From assembly GCA_904066235.2 (NCBI GenBank), contig CAJFCV020000001.1, positions 10,101,291 through 10,165,290 on the forward strand: DNA of 64,000 nucleotides, read 5' to 3'. The stretch's first letter is position 1. Every line of letters begins with the position of its first letter. The translations under genes were made by a program, and so were the position numbers. The stretch comes from Bursaphelenchus xylophilus (Eukaryota; Nematoda; Chromadorea; Rhabditida; Aphelenchoididae). This document shows, piece after piece, positions 12,101 to 22,934 of this stretch. A model generated the notes under the pieces. That model searched no databases and was not told where the DNA came from. It saw only the letters and a program-made list of their open reading frames with translations.

Positions 12101-13035
12101 TGGACCACGTACTCCTAAAAATAGAAAAATATTGAAGAAATGAAACAAAAACTCACCATATTTCGGACATTTACAGCGCTTATCGACCGAATGTTGATGC
12201 CTGTCGCAACTACCACTGGTCCATCTAAAAATCAAACATTTATTTTATATAGATCTTTTGAGCCAACAAGAAAATAACTTTTTTATTTTTCTGCACAGTG
12301 CGAATAAAAAATCATAGAAATTGAAACTGCACTGTGCAAAGAAAATTTGGAAAAATTTTTGCACAGTGCAAAGGAAGAAATGAAAAGATTATTGGGCTCG
12401 GGCTGCACTGTGCGGCAAGCAAAAACTTTTTTGCACAGTGCAAAAATGAGAAAATTTTTGCACTGTGCGGGGCAAAAAATGAAAGGGAACTTGGACTGCA
12501 CTGTGCGGCAAGAAAAGGATTTTTTGCACAGTGCAAAAAGAAACTTTGAAAAAAGCACTGTGCAAATGCGACAAAAAAGGAAAAGAATTTTTTGCATTTG
12601 TAATTTTTGGAAATCGCACAGTGCAAAATAAAATCTTTTTTTCACGGTGCTTTTTTTATTGATTTTTTGATAAATTCTTACTTTTCTCCATATGCGGCAC
12701 AGTGCCAAAGGGTCTGACAGCCGGATCGTAGTTCTCTAACAATTCACAGGCCGTCATCTGCTCTTTCCAGGCCAAATAATTGGTGGTCCGACGATTAAAC
12801 GCTGTCCTTTTGCTGAAAATAAACCGTATTTTACATTTCAAAACGATATTTTCAATAAAACAATTAAATTTACATCCTAAAATACGATTACTCACCATCC
12901 GAGTTTCTTATTTTTGGCGGCAGATTCAACAAAATTGAATAAATTAACAAGTAACAACAAGGATAATATAAATTTTGAGCCAAAAGAGCGGGGAAATGTT
13001 GAATTTCGATGTAATATTCTCCATGGCGGCTCCAT
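9145..13035 (-). CDS. Cys-loop ligand-gated anion channel subunit (GluCl/glycine-receptor-like)
   Basis: Ten exons on the minus strand (12896-13035, 12682-12812, 12157-12224, 11938-12114, 11674-11797, 11472-11621, 10792-11035, 10516-10711, 9891-10138, 9145-9256) join in phase to 529 residues. Order: signal peptide ([18 protein letters not shown]), ligand-binding domain with Cys-loop [15 protein letters not shown] near residue 200, and a second cysteine pair, [12 protein letters not shown], typical of glutamate/glycine-type anion channels. M1 is [19 protein letters not shown]2 begins [15 protein letters not shown]; the Ala-Arg pair before M2 suits anion selectivity. M3 follows, then a long cytoplasmic loop and M4 [18 protein letters not shown]. 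It should be a postsynaptic or muscle plasma-membrane channel. The ligand cannot be assigned. Introns 2, 6 and 9 are packed with the GCAC-N-GTGC repeat. Confidence 0.93.
9353..9600. mobile_element. MITE-like element with AGTGCGTAGAC inverted ends
   Basis: The left end carries AAAAAGTGCGTAGACTTTTT and the right end the complement, GAAAAAAGTCTACGCACTTT; the two face each other across about 248 bases inside intron 9 of the channel gene. The interior has no coding capacity and contains three GCAC-N-GTGC motifs and GC-rich words such as GGGCGCGCGA. Related ends occur at 16290 and 17003. No target duplication is clear. Confidence 0.6.
9388..9846. repeat. GCAC-N-GTGC array 1 (channel intron 9)
   Basis: At least ten copies of a 9-base near-palindrome occur in under 460 bases: 9388-9396, 9433-9441, 9506-9514, 9617-9625, 9642-9650, 9671-9679, 9700-9708, 9724-9732, 9786-9794, 9812-9820 and 9838-9846. 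The centre is A, T, G or C, and A and T versions are the same motif on opposite strands. Spacers are irregular (12-100 bases) and purine-rich on the plus strand, so pyrimidine-rich in the transcript. It overlaps the MITE-like element on its left. Confidence 0.9.
11186..11408. repeat. GCAC-N-GTGC array 2 (channel intron 6)
   Basis: Eight copies of the motif in about 220 bases (near 11186, 11218, 11253, 11291, 11317, 11350, 11372 and 11400), with G, T, A, T, G, C, T, G centres. Spacers of 17-30 bases are purine-rich on the plus strand. The array occupies roughly half of the intron between exons 6 and 7 of the ligand-gated channel. No terminal inverted repeat bounds it that I can see. Confidence 0.9.
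12293..12660. repeat. GCAC-N-GTGC array 3 (channel intron 2)
   Basis: About ten copies between 12293 and 12625 plus a decayed one near 12644. Some pairs are nearly regular, 27-43 bases apart. The same motif appears once more at 12697-12705, inside the flanking coding exon 2. Spacers are again purine-rich on the plus strand. Confidence 0.9.
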
Positions 13036-15810
13036 GGAATCTAAAATCAGGTTTTTTGAAAAAAACGTAATATTACAACTGAAAGTGTAAATATTACACT
13101 GGGCAAAATAAGTGTACACACGTATAAAGGAATTATCGGATTCGCTCGGGGAGCTTCTAAATCCGTAAATAACAAGATTAAAAGCGCTGTGGAAAGGAAA
13201 AATAATGCATAACATAGCAAAATCTACTCAAAATGAGGTAAAGGGGCCTAAATTTTGATTTGTTTTGATGCCAGTTGCCTCAGGCAAGATGTTCAAATTA
13301 TTCTAAAATATAGCGTAAGCATTTCTTCTAGGCCACAAATTAATTTTTGGGAGTCTTAGAGCTTTGTTTACATCGCCAGCGGGGATATTCAACGATCGCT
13401 GTAGACGAGAGAGTACGGAGAAGGAGGAGAGACGGTCGTAGAAAAATTCTTTTTCTTCCGTTGCAAGCTTTGGGAAAAAGCTAATTTTTTGTGGAAATTA
13501 TGTTCACGACATGCGAAAGTGAATGACAATTTTTCAATTTAAAAATTTCAAAAAAAATAATTTTTTTCTATCACCTTTGGGCTTAAAAATCTCGATAGTT
13601 TCTGCAATCCACAAACTAAATATTTCAAAAATGGCTTATCAAATTTTACTCTAAATTTTTGCCAATTTTCATTATCCTTTTTAAAAATTTTAAACTCAAA
13701 AATCAAACATTTCTCATAACCTTGGCTAACAATTCAAAAAAAATCTCTAAAAACCACAAAATCATCGTCCTCCCAAAACTACCATGCAATTTTAAACCCA
13801 AATAAGGGTCCTTGAAGCTCTCGTCAGCCTAATTCTCGTTGTTTTCGGGCCTAAAGTCGTGTCCCATTGAAGGATAGGGAAAAGGTCGAAGGCTTTTGAC
13901 ATTTCCGCTTCAGTCAATGACCAAGTTAAGAGAAGTGAAAGAAGCGGAAACGGAGAACGACAAAGTGCGCCAAAACCCGAGTGAAAAACAACCATATAAG
14001 GCTTGAGGAGGGAAGATACGAAGTGATGGGGTAAATGTAAAATACGGCTTTCAAAATGAGATTTTGGAAATAAAGGGCTTGAAACGGAAAATAGAAATTT
14101 TTAGTAGGAAAAATATTTAATCATGATATCAAAATTAGCCTAAAATAACAAAAAAAAAAATATTTTTTTAATTTTTAAAAATTTGAAAAAAATCCTGAAA
14201 TTTCGAGATTTTTGGAAAAATTACTTTAAAATACGAGCGCTTTTGTTATAAAAATAATAGACCATGGTCTTACCTATAGCTACAGTTAATTTTGACACCC
14301 CTAAGGCTCCAAATTTTGCGATTTTCGTGCGTTCTTTTTCAAAAATAACGGAAAATTTGAGTGTTTTCGAAAACTTACTGTAAAATCCGAGTTTTCCATT
14401 GTCAAAAACAGGAGGTTACAGCGTTATCAACAACTATGATTATTTTAGAACCCCTCAACTACTTGAGACCTTCCGATGTTCGGCCGTTTTTCGCTATTTT
14501 TCGCCGAAAAACGGCCAAATCTTGAAGATTGTGAGCCCTGCACAAGTTGCCCCTTGGAAACAAAGCCCTCCCATAAAAGGGTTCTATTAAATAAAGGCCT
14601 GAGTAAATCCCATCTCTTTCTTCGTTTCGGCCCCCCGTCCCTTCGGCACGTCTAATTTCTCTTCCGAATGTGTCGTTTGAAATGTTTGCCCTGAGGCGAG
14701 TCCCAGAAAAAGCGCTTCCTTCCAGGCACCGGAGGGCCCAGCTGTTCCAAAATAAAAAGGTTTAAACACCGCCTTCACGTCGGTTTACCTTTTGCGGCCC
14801 CGTTTTTGCAATCTGGAGTGTGGATAAGGAGCGGCCGAAAAAATGTTTTTGCCGCGCTTGAAATGTATGGCAAAAAGTTCAAAAAAGGGAAGGAGGCGCC
14901 TTGCCAACGTCATTGGTAATGTTGCTTAGGAAAGGTAAAGGATATTGCCTTGGGAAATTGAGCAATCAGCTATTTTATACATACAAGTTGAACGGTTCGG
15001 CCGACATTACCTTTGTGTCTAAAGAATTAAATTTTGAGCACGAAGAAATTGATGATGACTTTACACCATTCAAAGAGCGATATTGGTTTACATTCTAGAC
15101 GAAAAATTCAAAAATTGGAAGGATAAAAAGTCGGGGTATTTTAAAATTAAGGTGTCTATATTTCGGTTGCTTCTGCAAAACGCCGTCTAAAATTCTCCGA
15201 AAATGACTTCTAAGGCCGGAGCTTTACACATGCAAAATTTCATAAAAATCGGAGTAAAAGTAACACAGAAAATGAAGAAAATATTTCTCATTGTCAGATG
15301 CAACGGAAATCCCAAAAAAAAAATTTAAAGATCTTAGGTTCTTCCACTTAGGTTCTTCCAATAACTTCCTCAATCCTCAAATTTTTATGGCCTTTACTCC
15401 TGAGCTTTTGCGGAACCAAATCTAATTCCGCTACTTTGAAGAGACGACTGCAAATGTAAATATGTCTGGGAACGGGTTCTTTTATTTTTGTCTTCCCGGA
15501 ATTCATAAAAGAAGATTCTCGCCATAAAGCCATAATATGACGGGATAATCGTCATAATATGGCCGAAAATGGATATTTATTGTATTTTCAGTACAACGAT
15601 GATTGAAGGGTTTGCTGACCAAACAATTTTAGCCATGGATGTGAATGAAAACGAGAAGGGAGCTTTTGAAGGGATGATCTGAAGAATAGAAGTTTTCGAC
15701 ACCTTTTTGGACCAAGTATCAGTTCTTGAAACCGTATCTTACGATGTTCAGGGACAGGGTTGTTGAAAAATCTTTTCGACGAGAGAGTACGTAAAATAAA
15801 GAGAGCGGGA
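13036..15810. other. Long interval without a supported gene
   Basis: AT-rich sequence upstream of the channel gene. A minus-strand frame at 13792-13995 begins with a hydrophobic, signal-like segment, and another lies at 14587-14778, but neither has splice context or family resemblance. Segments near 13596-13640 and 15166-15265 resemble the interior of the element at 22935 and 30464 (the TTCTGCAAA...AAAATCGGAG words). Nothing else is recognisable. Confidence 0.5.
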
Positions 15811-16268
15811 TTGGGCCCGGTTTTGTCCCCAGCCTAGTACTTCTCAAAAACGTGTTTTAGCGCTTGGTACTATATAGCAAGAATTTGTTTTTGCACAAAA
15901 TGAACTTCTGATCAGTACTGCATACCGAAACAACGGCATTCACGCGTTACATCTTAATTTTTACCTAATGCTATATAACAGTAACACCTCATACTATACA
16001 GTACCAAGCGCTAAAAGCATGTTGTTTGAGCAGTACTCTGCACCAAACCAACAGAATAAACATCTGAATGCATAATTTTTAGTTGTACTACATAGCATTT
16101 AGTTTTAATATGTAGTACCTCAATTACTCTGCGCTTTGTACCAACGCCAATTGACACACAATGTGCCCAGCCACAACCAGCTTGGGGACAAAACCGGTGT
16201 GGGGACATAAAAATAAAAAGGTGGGGACAAAACCGTCCTGGGGACAGAACCGGTTTGGGGACAAAACG
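15811..16268. mobile_element. Non-autonomous inverted-repeat element with GGGGACAAAACCGG units
   Basis: Two nested symmetries are visible. Arms of about 35 bases at 15837-15870 and 16001-16036 (sharing AGCGCTTGGTAC) are reverse complements with few mismatches. Outside them, CCGGTTTTGTCCCC at 15819-15830 is mirrored by a short tandem run of GGGGACA-A/T-AA units at 16184-16268 containing GGGGACAAAACCGG. There is no open frame of note. The family name is unknown to me. Confidence 0.5.
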
Positions 16269-16289
16269 CTATTGTGGGTGTGTGTTCTA

Positions 16290-16474
16290 CTACTCGTTCC
16301 AGAAAGGGCGTGGACCGCTGCAAATTTTACGCACTGTGTCTTGCCTTTTTGCACCGTGAAGTTCAAAAGTCGCACCGACGTAAGCTTTTTTCAACTACGT
16401 CGCCGCGCATTTTGGGCGCGCGACAACAATTGCACGGTGCGAAAACATGCCTACACACTTTCTGAAACGACTAG
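16290..16474. mobile_element. MITE-like element, TCGTTCCAGAAAG-end family, copy 1
   Basis: The left end CTACTCGTTCCAGAAAGGGC (16290-16309) is mirrored by the right end CACTTTCTGAAACGACTAG (16456-16474). The interior holds GCAC-N-GTGC-type words and a GGGCGCGCGA word, as in the element at 9353. It is about 185 bases and non-coding. Confidence 0.6.
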
Positions 16475-17002
16475 TACAAAACCTGGTTCCAACCAGAAGG
16501 TAGAGCTCTTCCTTCCACTAACGGTGAGAAGGGCCACAAAGCGCCCCGTTGCCCAATTTGCGATGGATCCGCAGCGACCAGAGTAAGGAGAACAAGAATG
16601 AAGAGAACCGCTCTTGCGACGCTGGAAGTCGCAGACATGGCCAGGGAATCACAGGAACTCGTCGACCAGTGGCAGCTTGGCTGTGCGTCCGGGACTCACT
16701 CAATCCCTGTTTTCGCTGATGAATCTGCCATTTTCGGCTTCGATACACAATTCAAACGATACAATGGCGACAGAAATGGCGCTTTTACGGCCGAACAACG
16801 AATAAAAACCCACATTAACCCAACCATCCTTGATGGCGCTACTATTCCCACCCTAAGTATACACCCTACCCTTATAAATTATCAATCTCCTAGGTAGAGA
16901 AGGCCCAGCGCCCTCCTAGTATAACTAATTTGGTTGAAAACCCCAGGGTACCCTCACTTTCAGCTAACTTGACAATGGTAAGCTACGAAATACCCCCTTT
17001 CC

Positions 17003-17134
17003 CAGTCGTTCCAGAAAGTGCGTCGACTGTTTGTTGTACAGTGCGTAAAGTTTCGAAAAGGATCGAAAATTTTTGATAAAATTGCATTGCACAGCGCAAA
17101 AAAGGTCGAAAAAAGTCTACGCACTTTCGGGAGC
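17003..17134. mobile_element. MITE-like element, TCGTTCCAGAAAG-end family, copy 2
   Basis: The left end is CAGTCGTTCCAGAAAGTGCG and the right end GAAAAAAGTCTACGCACTTT. The right end is the same as that of the element at 9353, linking the two families. The interior has TACAGTGCG and GCACAGCGC variants. Confidence 0.55.
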
Positions 17135-18054
17135 AAAACTGTACGCCCGCACAAAAATTCGCCATAAATTCTACAACCAAAGCACTTCCGACCGCCATTT
17201 TCGGCTTCGATACATAATTCAAACAACACGATACCGATATAAATGGCGCTTTTACGGCCGGACACAAGATAAACAGCGCTAATCCAACGGCCCTTGCAGC
17301 TATCCCCACCACAAGTATACACCCTATTCGGTCGATAAACCCGTGATAACCCATGCATAATTCAACGTTTTTCCCAGCCTAAACCTAAAGATATTCAGGG
17401 TACCCTCACTTTCAGACTAAACCATCAATATAAAGATACAATATATGCTCTGTACGGGGCCGAGTAAAAATTGGACATAAATTTGCCTATTGAATCATTC
17501 GAACCAACTCTGATCACCTACCTTCTTCACCCCATTCTCCCATTTCCCCTTCCCCTTTCAAAGCAAACAAAACAATAAATAAAACAACAACAAATAGATC
17601 AAATTCAATTTGTAGATCCTTCTTCTTGGCTGGGAAGCTGCCTGGACTGGTCGAATCTAGCGGGACTTGAAGGAACCTGGAAGAAAAAAGAGATTGAAAG
17701 GCCAACAACTCAAAAATAAGGTCAATATCTCACGAGCAATACAGAAATCTCGAAAAAATGTCATCACAGTGCCTAAGATCAACCAAAATTAGTGCAACAC
17801 CTCTTTTATCGTATTTACATTTACTTTATCCCATTTATTTTACATCAGACACCGAAACGTCAACCCAACAGATACCTGATGTCATGGATCAAACAAAAGG
17901 GTAAGAAAATTCCACGACGCCATAATTCAATACTAAATTGCCTGATCCCTGATCGAAATAGTCCTATAAAACACCTGAGGAATTAAAACCAGGTTTATAA
18001 CCCATAACCCACTTACTTTTTAGTTTCCTTGCACTGTGCAGCCTAATCGGTGAT

Positions 18055-18147
18055 GGGTGTCCTTGAAATCCAGATATTCAAATCTCTTCCTTCTCACTTC
18101 CGTCTATTGATGAATCGTCTTTCGTACAGAAACTTTCCGGACACCCT
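18055..18147. repeat. Short GGGTGTCC inverted repeat
   Basis: GGGTGTCCTTGAAA at 18055-18068 faces the complement of GGGTGTCCGGAAAG ending at 18147. The spacing of about 65 bases suits a very small MITE remnant. A single GCACTGTGC motif lies just to the left at 18031-18039. Confidence 0.35.
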
Positions 18148-18163
18148 GGAAACAATGCTATTA

Positions 18164-19233
18164 CAGGGTGTTTCAAGAAATTTGGAACAAATGACTTGCT
18201 TATATCTTTTTGTTCTTTGCAGCTATCAACGAATTTCTTTTTGCTTCTAAAAATTGACAGCGTGCGTTTTTAGAATCTTAAAAAAAATTTTTTTTTGTCG
18301 GCGGAGGGCCCATTTCTCGGCGTAGAAAATTAGGGCCTTTTTTAAAAATCACAGCGTATTACGTGGCGGAAACGCCGTTGCAACGGCTGAAATCAAGTTT
18401 ACGTTACACCTCCTTCGATTTTACGGTATGCATTTTTTTGTTTTCGATTTTACGCGCACCGCGAAGGCGCGGCGGAGACTTCAGATTTCGGCGGACGTTG
18501 TTTTGGGCCCTCGGCTGCTGCAATTCATGTTGGAAAAGAGGTTGGGGTGATTTTTTGTTGTCATCCGATGCACAGATGGCAAAAATTTCGTGCTTTTTAT
18601 CCCCGGCGGAGGAGTCGGCGGAGGCTTTATCAAAGGGTAAAAACAAAACTCCGCCGATTTGTCCGCCGGACCAAAAAAATCAAAAATCTTTGAAAGACAA
18701 TGCTGCTCTGATGGATTCTTGTAGCTGAGATTTTTCCCGGACTCGTAAGACAGCTTTGACCCTTTGATAAAGCCTCCGCCGAATCCTCCGCCGGGGAAAA
18801 AAAGCACGAAATTTTTGCCATCTGTGCATCGGATGACAACAAAAAATCACCCCAACCTCTTTTCCAACATGAATTGCAGCAGCCGAGGGCCCAAAACAAC
18901 GTCCGCCGAAATCTGAAGTCTCCGCCGCGCCTTCGCGGTGCGCGTAAAATCGAAAACAAAAAAATGCATACCGTAAAATCGAAGGAGGTGTAACGTAAAC
19001 TTGATTTCAGCCGTTGCAACGGCGTTTCCGCCACGTAATACGCTGTGATTTTTAAAAAAGGCCCTAATTTTCTACGCCGAGAAATGGGCCCTCCGCCGAC
19101 AAAAAAAAATTTTTTTTAAGATTCTAAAAACGCACGCTGTCAATTTTTAGAAGCAAAAAGAAATTCGTTGATAGCTGCAAAGAACACAAAGATATAAGCA
19201 AGTCATTTGTTCCAAATTTCTTGAAACACCCTG
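18164..19233. mobile_element. 1.07-kb fold-back element with about 474-bp inverted arms
   Basis: The left arm, about 18164-18637, begins CAGGGTGTTTCAAGAAATTT. The right arm, about 18760-19233, is its near-perfect reverse complement, and the loop is about 122 bases. Both ends abut a TA dinucleotide (18162-18163 and 19234-19235), as for Tc1/mariner insertions. No transposase is present. Mirror-image open frames (18363-18728 plus, 18630-19034 minus) begin with the same residues because they lie in opposite arms; I treat them as by-products. The arms still match closely, so the insertion or a conversion event is fairly recent. Confidence 0.88.
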
Positions 19234-19567
19234 TATAATACAAATCTAAAAATTTGAAGACGGAACTGGACTGTCTTATGAACAATGTAAAACTCAATAA
19301 AAGCTTTCGTAAACAAGTCCAACACCACTATATCAGACGCTTGATAAAGCATAAAGCACGTTATATCAACTTTTACCCTCCAGAGCAATTAAAAATAACA
19401 ACAGAGCGACAAAAACTTCACAAGGAAACGACCATTCCTACGCGTCGTATTCTAAAAGCCGTCATGACGACGAATTTAGCGACCTACATGTTTCAAATCC
19501 ACATTCAAGCGGATTTCAAGCCCTAAATCAACCAAAGTCCCTCTTTACCAACAAAGATCCGCTTACC

Positions 19568-20121
19568 TCCAAAATACTGCGATTCCTCAAAGAAGCCGGA
19601 CGTTGTTACATGGAATCCAGGGCTCGTTTCTTCGCTGTCTTGCTCTTGGGCTATCTTTTTCTTCGCTTCCGATCACTACAGGTTCCTCGTCGACCATAAG
19701 CAAACTCAGAAGGTCATTCTGAAAGGAAGATGTATTTAAACGTGAGAAATTAAGCAGGAAAGTTAAACATCTCATGAACGACAAAAAAATACCCCAATAC
19801 CGTCATGACGACATGATGAATGGCAAAAACTAGGAATGGGCCGGTAATCGGAAAAAAACGGCCCGCTGACCACCCCTTGCGCAACTCCAGCATCTTTGTT
19901 TTATTATTCATTGGGCGCAATTTGCCGGGACTGTGGTCCCTGCAAACGGAATTGCCTGGGCGCATGCTGCTAACGTGTTTTTCGAGAGTGGGGCAATTTG
20001 CGGAAGTTTTACCAGTTATTCTATACCTAATGATCAATTTTGAGGCAGTTTGTAGTCGGATTTGGAATACCGCCTCCATTTCACCTTCGTCCGTACGCCA
20101 CCTGTCAAAAAAGGTAAGCAA
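19568..20121 (-). other. Unresolved minus-strand exon-like segments
   Basis: A segment at about 19568-19722 has a TTTCAG acceptor and a GTAAGC donor and reads NDLLSLLMVDEEPVV onward to a stop. A second, about 19783-20121, is open for over 100 residues, follows a pyrimidine-rich acceptor ending GACAG, and contains a hydrophobic stretch FLVFAIHHVVMTVLGYFF. Splicing at ATGACG|GTATTG would join the two in phase. The plus strand is also open here (19820-20173), so strand is uncertain. I recognise no family. Confidence 0.3.
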
Positions 20122-20418
20122 CTGTCAATCTGGTTGTACTTTTTTAGTTATTAGAGATTTTTTATTATACTAGGTACTTTTGAAGATTTTAGTTGAGATT
20201 TGCCGAATTTTCGGCCTGGATTAGATTGTTTGGCGTAATATTGGTCTCTAATGCCTATAAAAACGTAATTGGAGAGGTTGCTCCTTCTCTTTTAGACCTT
20301 TTCTTCATGTCCAAACTTCATGCTGGTTTTAGGTAGGGATGAAAGATAACGCCCAAACTATGCGAAATAATATACAAGAATCTTTAATAACTAAAAAACA
20401 TACAACTAGATCAATATC

Positions 20419-20610
20419 AGTTCGTTCGTAAAGTCGCTGGAATGATTTCGGGGACGTGCACTATGCGAAAAAAGTCAGGGTGCGAGCGACAGCCCCAAAA
20501 AGCCTATTGCACTGTGCAAAAAGCCAAAAATTGCACAGTGCAAACTGAACTTTCGGTTTCGCGGAGTGCATGTCGCCGAAAACATTCCAGCGACTTTACG
20601 AACGGCCTAG
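20419..20610. mobile_element. MITE-like element, CGTTCGTAAAGTCGCTGG-end family, copy 1
   Basis: The left end TTCGTTCGTAAAGTCGCTGG (from 20421) is mirrored by CCAGCGACTTTACGAACGG ending near 20606, followed by CCTAG. Inverted ends are about 38 bases. The interior holds two GCAC-N-GTGC motifs and a decayed third. A second copy of the right half lies at the end of the window (63907 onward) with high identity, showing a repeated family. Confidence 0.8.
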
Positions 20611-20920
20611 TAGACGCTTACACTTATTAGTACCTAGCTATTATTCCCCAGTTTATCACTCCCAATGGACATACCTTTCTTATCTTTCCGCGGTGCAGAC
20701 ATCCAGGATTGCATTCATTTTTCCCAACTTCTCCAGGGTTCCAAGGAACGGATGCTTTCCATGAAAATAAATAATATTAAAAATAGAATGGGAAGTACCT
20801 GGACTTATGGCAAGAAATAAAGGCCTACAATTGGGAAAAAGCAACTTACTTTAATCACCAAAGCAGGCTTTGATGATTGGGGGAAGGGGAGGGAGTGGGA
20901 GAGGGATGATAGTGCTGTGA

Positions 20921-22690
20921 CTTTTTCTTTTTTTCCTTTTTTTTCTTTTTTTTTTCTTATCATTTTTTTTCTTTTTTTTCTTATCAATTTTTTTTTCTTT
21001 TTTTTGATCATTTTTTTCTTAACATTTTTTTCTTTTTTTTTTTATTTTTTGTCTTTTTTTCTTTTTTTTCAACATTTTTTTCTTTTTTTAACATCCGTTT
21101 GCTTGGGGTCTGGAGGTCTGCAAATTAAAAGAATAAATTGAAGAACCCTCAAAAAAATTGACAACCTACCAATAAACCACGAAACTTACATTCGGAAGAG
21201 AGAGTGGGATGGGGGAGGAGTGTGGTGGGAATGGAATGGAGGAGGGGTGCGGAGCGAGTGGGAGGGGAGGACGGGCGGGGAAAATGGGATGAAACAACAG
21301 CTTACATATATTGAAAGTAGCTGGGCCGGGGAATGTGTTCCGAAGATGTCGTCCATAGATTTTAGAGCTAGGTCTCTGAAAATATAGATCAGATAAATTA
21401 AGAAAAATCCAGGGTAAAATGAAGGATGAAATGGAAACTTACATGTTTAAAAATAGGTGGTAAACGATAGGGGAATAAAATTTAGGAGAGAAATTTTAGG
21501 GGTGACTTAAAAATTTTTATTTTTTTCTTTTTTATCTTTTTTTATCTTTTCTCTTTTTTTTATTTTTTATCTTTTTTCTTTTTTTTATTTTTTATCTTTT
21601 TTCTTTTTTTTATTTTTTTATCTTTTTTTTTTTTATCTTTTTTTTCTTTTTTTAAAGTTTTTATTTTACATCCGAATAGCAGTGAAGAACTCTTGGAGCG
21701 AATATCTGAAAATAAAAAAATAAATTGTAGAACCACCAAAAAAACAAGTGACAACAATCTGAAGAATTCCCTAATTTCCTCAACTACCAAAAAACCATCA
21801 AAACTTACATTCCATGTAGTCTAAGTCGTTGGTTAGGGTTTCGGCCATGTAGGTGCCGTCCTGGGCCGATGTAGGGAGTGATGTTGTTGAATTGGTGTAG
21901 GTTTCGAAGGATCCATTGCTTTCCGGGGTTATTTTCTGAAAATATAGATCATATAATTTGAGAATAAAACCAGGCTAAAACAGGGATAAAACGGTAACTT
22001 ACATAGTAAAAAATTGCGATAAATTATATACAAGAGAACAGGGGCAATTAAAAAAACTTTTTTATTTATTTTTTTTATTTTTTTTTTCTTTTTTTATTTT
22101 TTACTTTTTTTCTTTTTTTATTTTTTATCTTTTTTTTCTTTTTTTTCTTTTTTTAAATTTTTTATTTTACATCCGAATAGCAGTGAAGAGGTCTTGGACC
22201 GAATATCTGAAAATAAATAAATTGAAGAACCACCAAAAAAACATTGACAACAATCTGAAGAATTCCCTAATTTCCTCAACTACCAAAAAACCATCAAAAC
22301 TTACATTCCATGTAGTCTAAGTCGTTGGTTAGGGTTTCGGCCATGTAGGTGCCGTCCTGGGCCGATGTAGGGAGTGATGTTGTTGAATTGGGTAGTTTTC
22401 GAAGGATCCATTGCTTTCCGGGGTTATTTTCTGAAAATATAGATCATATAATTTGAGAATAAAACCAGGCTAAAACAGGTATAAAACGATAACTTACATA
22501 GAAAAAAAATGGCGATAAATTAAATACAAGAGAACAGGGGCAATTAAAAAAACTTTTTTTTACTTTTTTTTATTTTTTACTTTTTTTTCTTTTTTTATTT
22601 TTTATCTTTTTTTAATTTTTTACTTTTTTTTTATTTTTTTTCTTTTTTTTTCTTTTTTTATCTTTTTTTTCTTTTTTTTGCCATTTCTAT
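20921..22690. repeat. Four T-rich (TTTTTTTC)n tracts
   Basis: Long runs of T broken by single C or A occur at about 20921-21090, 21510-21660, 22055-22170 and 22548-22690, always with T on the plus strand. Seen from the minus strand they are A/G-rich and sit just after exon-like segments with AG/GT borders. They make the adjacent open frames (lysine- or phenylalanine-rich) meaningless. A similar tract lies at 24095-24262. Confidence 0.85.
21655..22560 (-). repeat. Tandem duplication (period about 496 bp) of an exon-like module
   Basis: Two adjacent units share almost identical sequence. On the minus strand each has a TTTTCAG acceptor, a segment reading ITPESNGSFE onward, and a GTAAGT donor, followed by a second short segment. 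In the downstream unit (21829-21939) the frame is open and ends ...NDLDYME. In the upstream unit (about 22325-22430) a one-base difference in the stretch after GGATCC shifts the frame to an early stop. At most one copy can therefore encode protein. No family is recognised. Confidence 0.65.
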
Positions 22691-22934
22691 TTTTTTTTGG
22701 CTTTTTTCATGTTCTTTTTCCAATCAATTGGAGTTGGATCTTGAAGGAACTTCCAAATGGGGTGCAAATAATAGGTCTTGGTGATCAAAAATGTCTGAAA
22801 AATAAAAAATAAATAAAGATTACGTCGAACACGAATACTAATATTATAAAAACATGTTGAAAGTCCTCTACATTCCACACAGGCAGTTTTTTCGAATTTT
22901 CAAAAGAATGGTGGACAAAACTTTCTGACCACTT

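Larger units (their letters stand above)
16290..17420. repeat. Diverged tandem duplication of an element-plus-flank unit
   Basis: The segment after the first MITE (about 16724-16965) is repeated after the second (about 17197-17415). Shared words include GCCATTTTCGGCTTCGATAC, GGCGCTTTTACGGCCG, AAGTATACACCCTA and GGGTACCCTCACTTTCAG. The two halves differ by many substitutions and small indels, so the duplication is old. Short open frames across 16518-16897 are interrupted in the second copy, which argues against coding. Confidence 0.6.

Noticed and set aside
18363..19034. Two opposite-strand frames encoding the same protein start
   Set aside because: They are the two arms of one palindrome; composition is non-protein-like and no family is seen.
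19254..19526. Plus-strand 90-codon frame beside the fold-back element
   Set aside because: Basic, low-complexity protein with no motif and no splice context.
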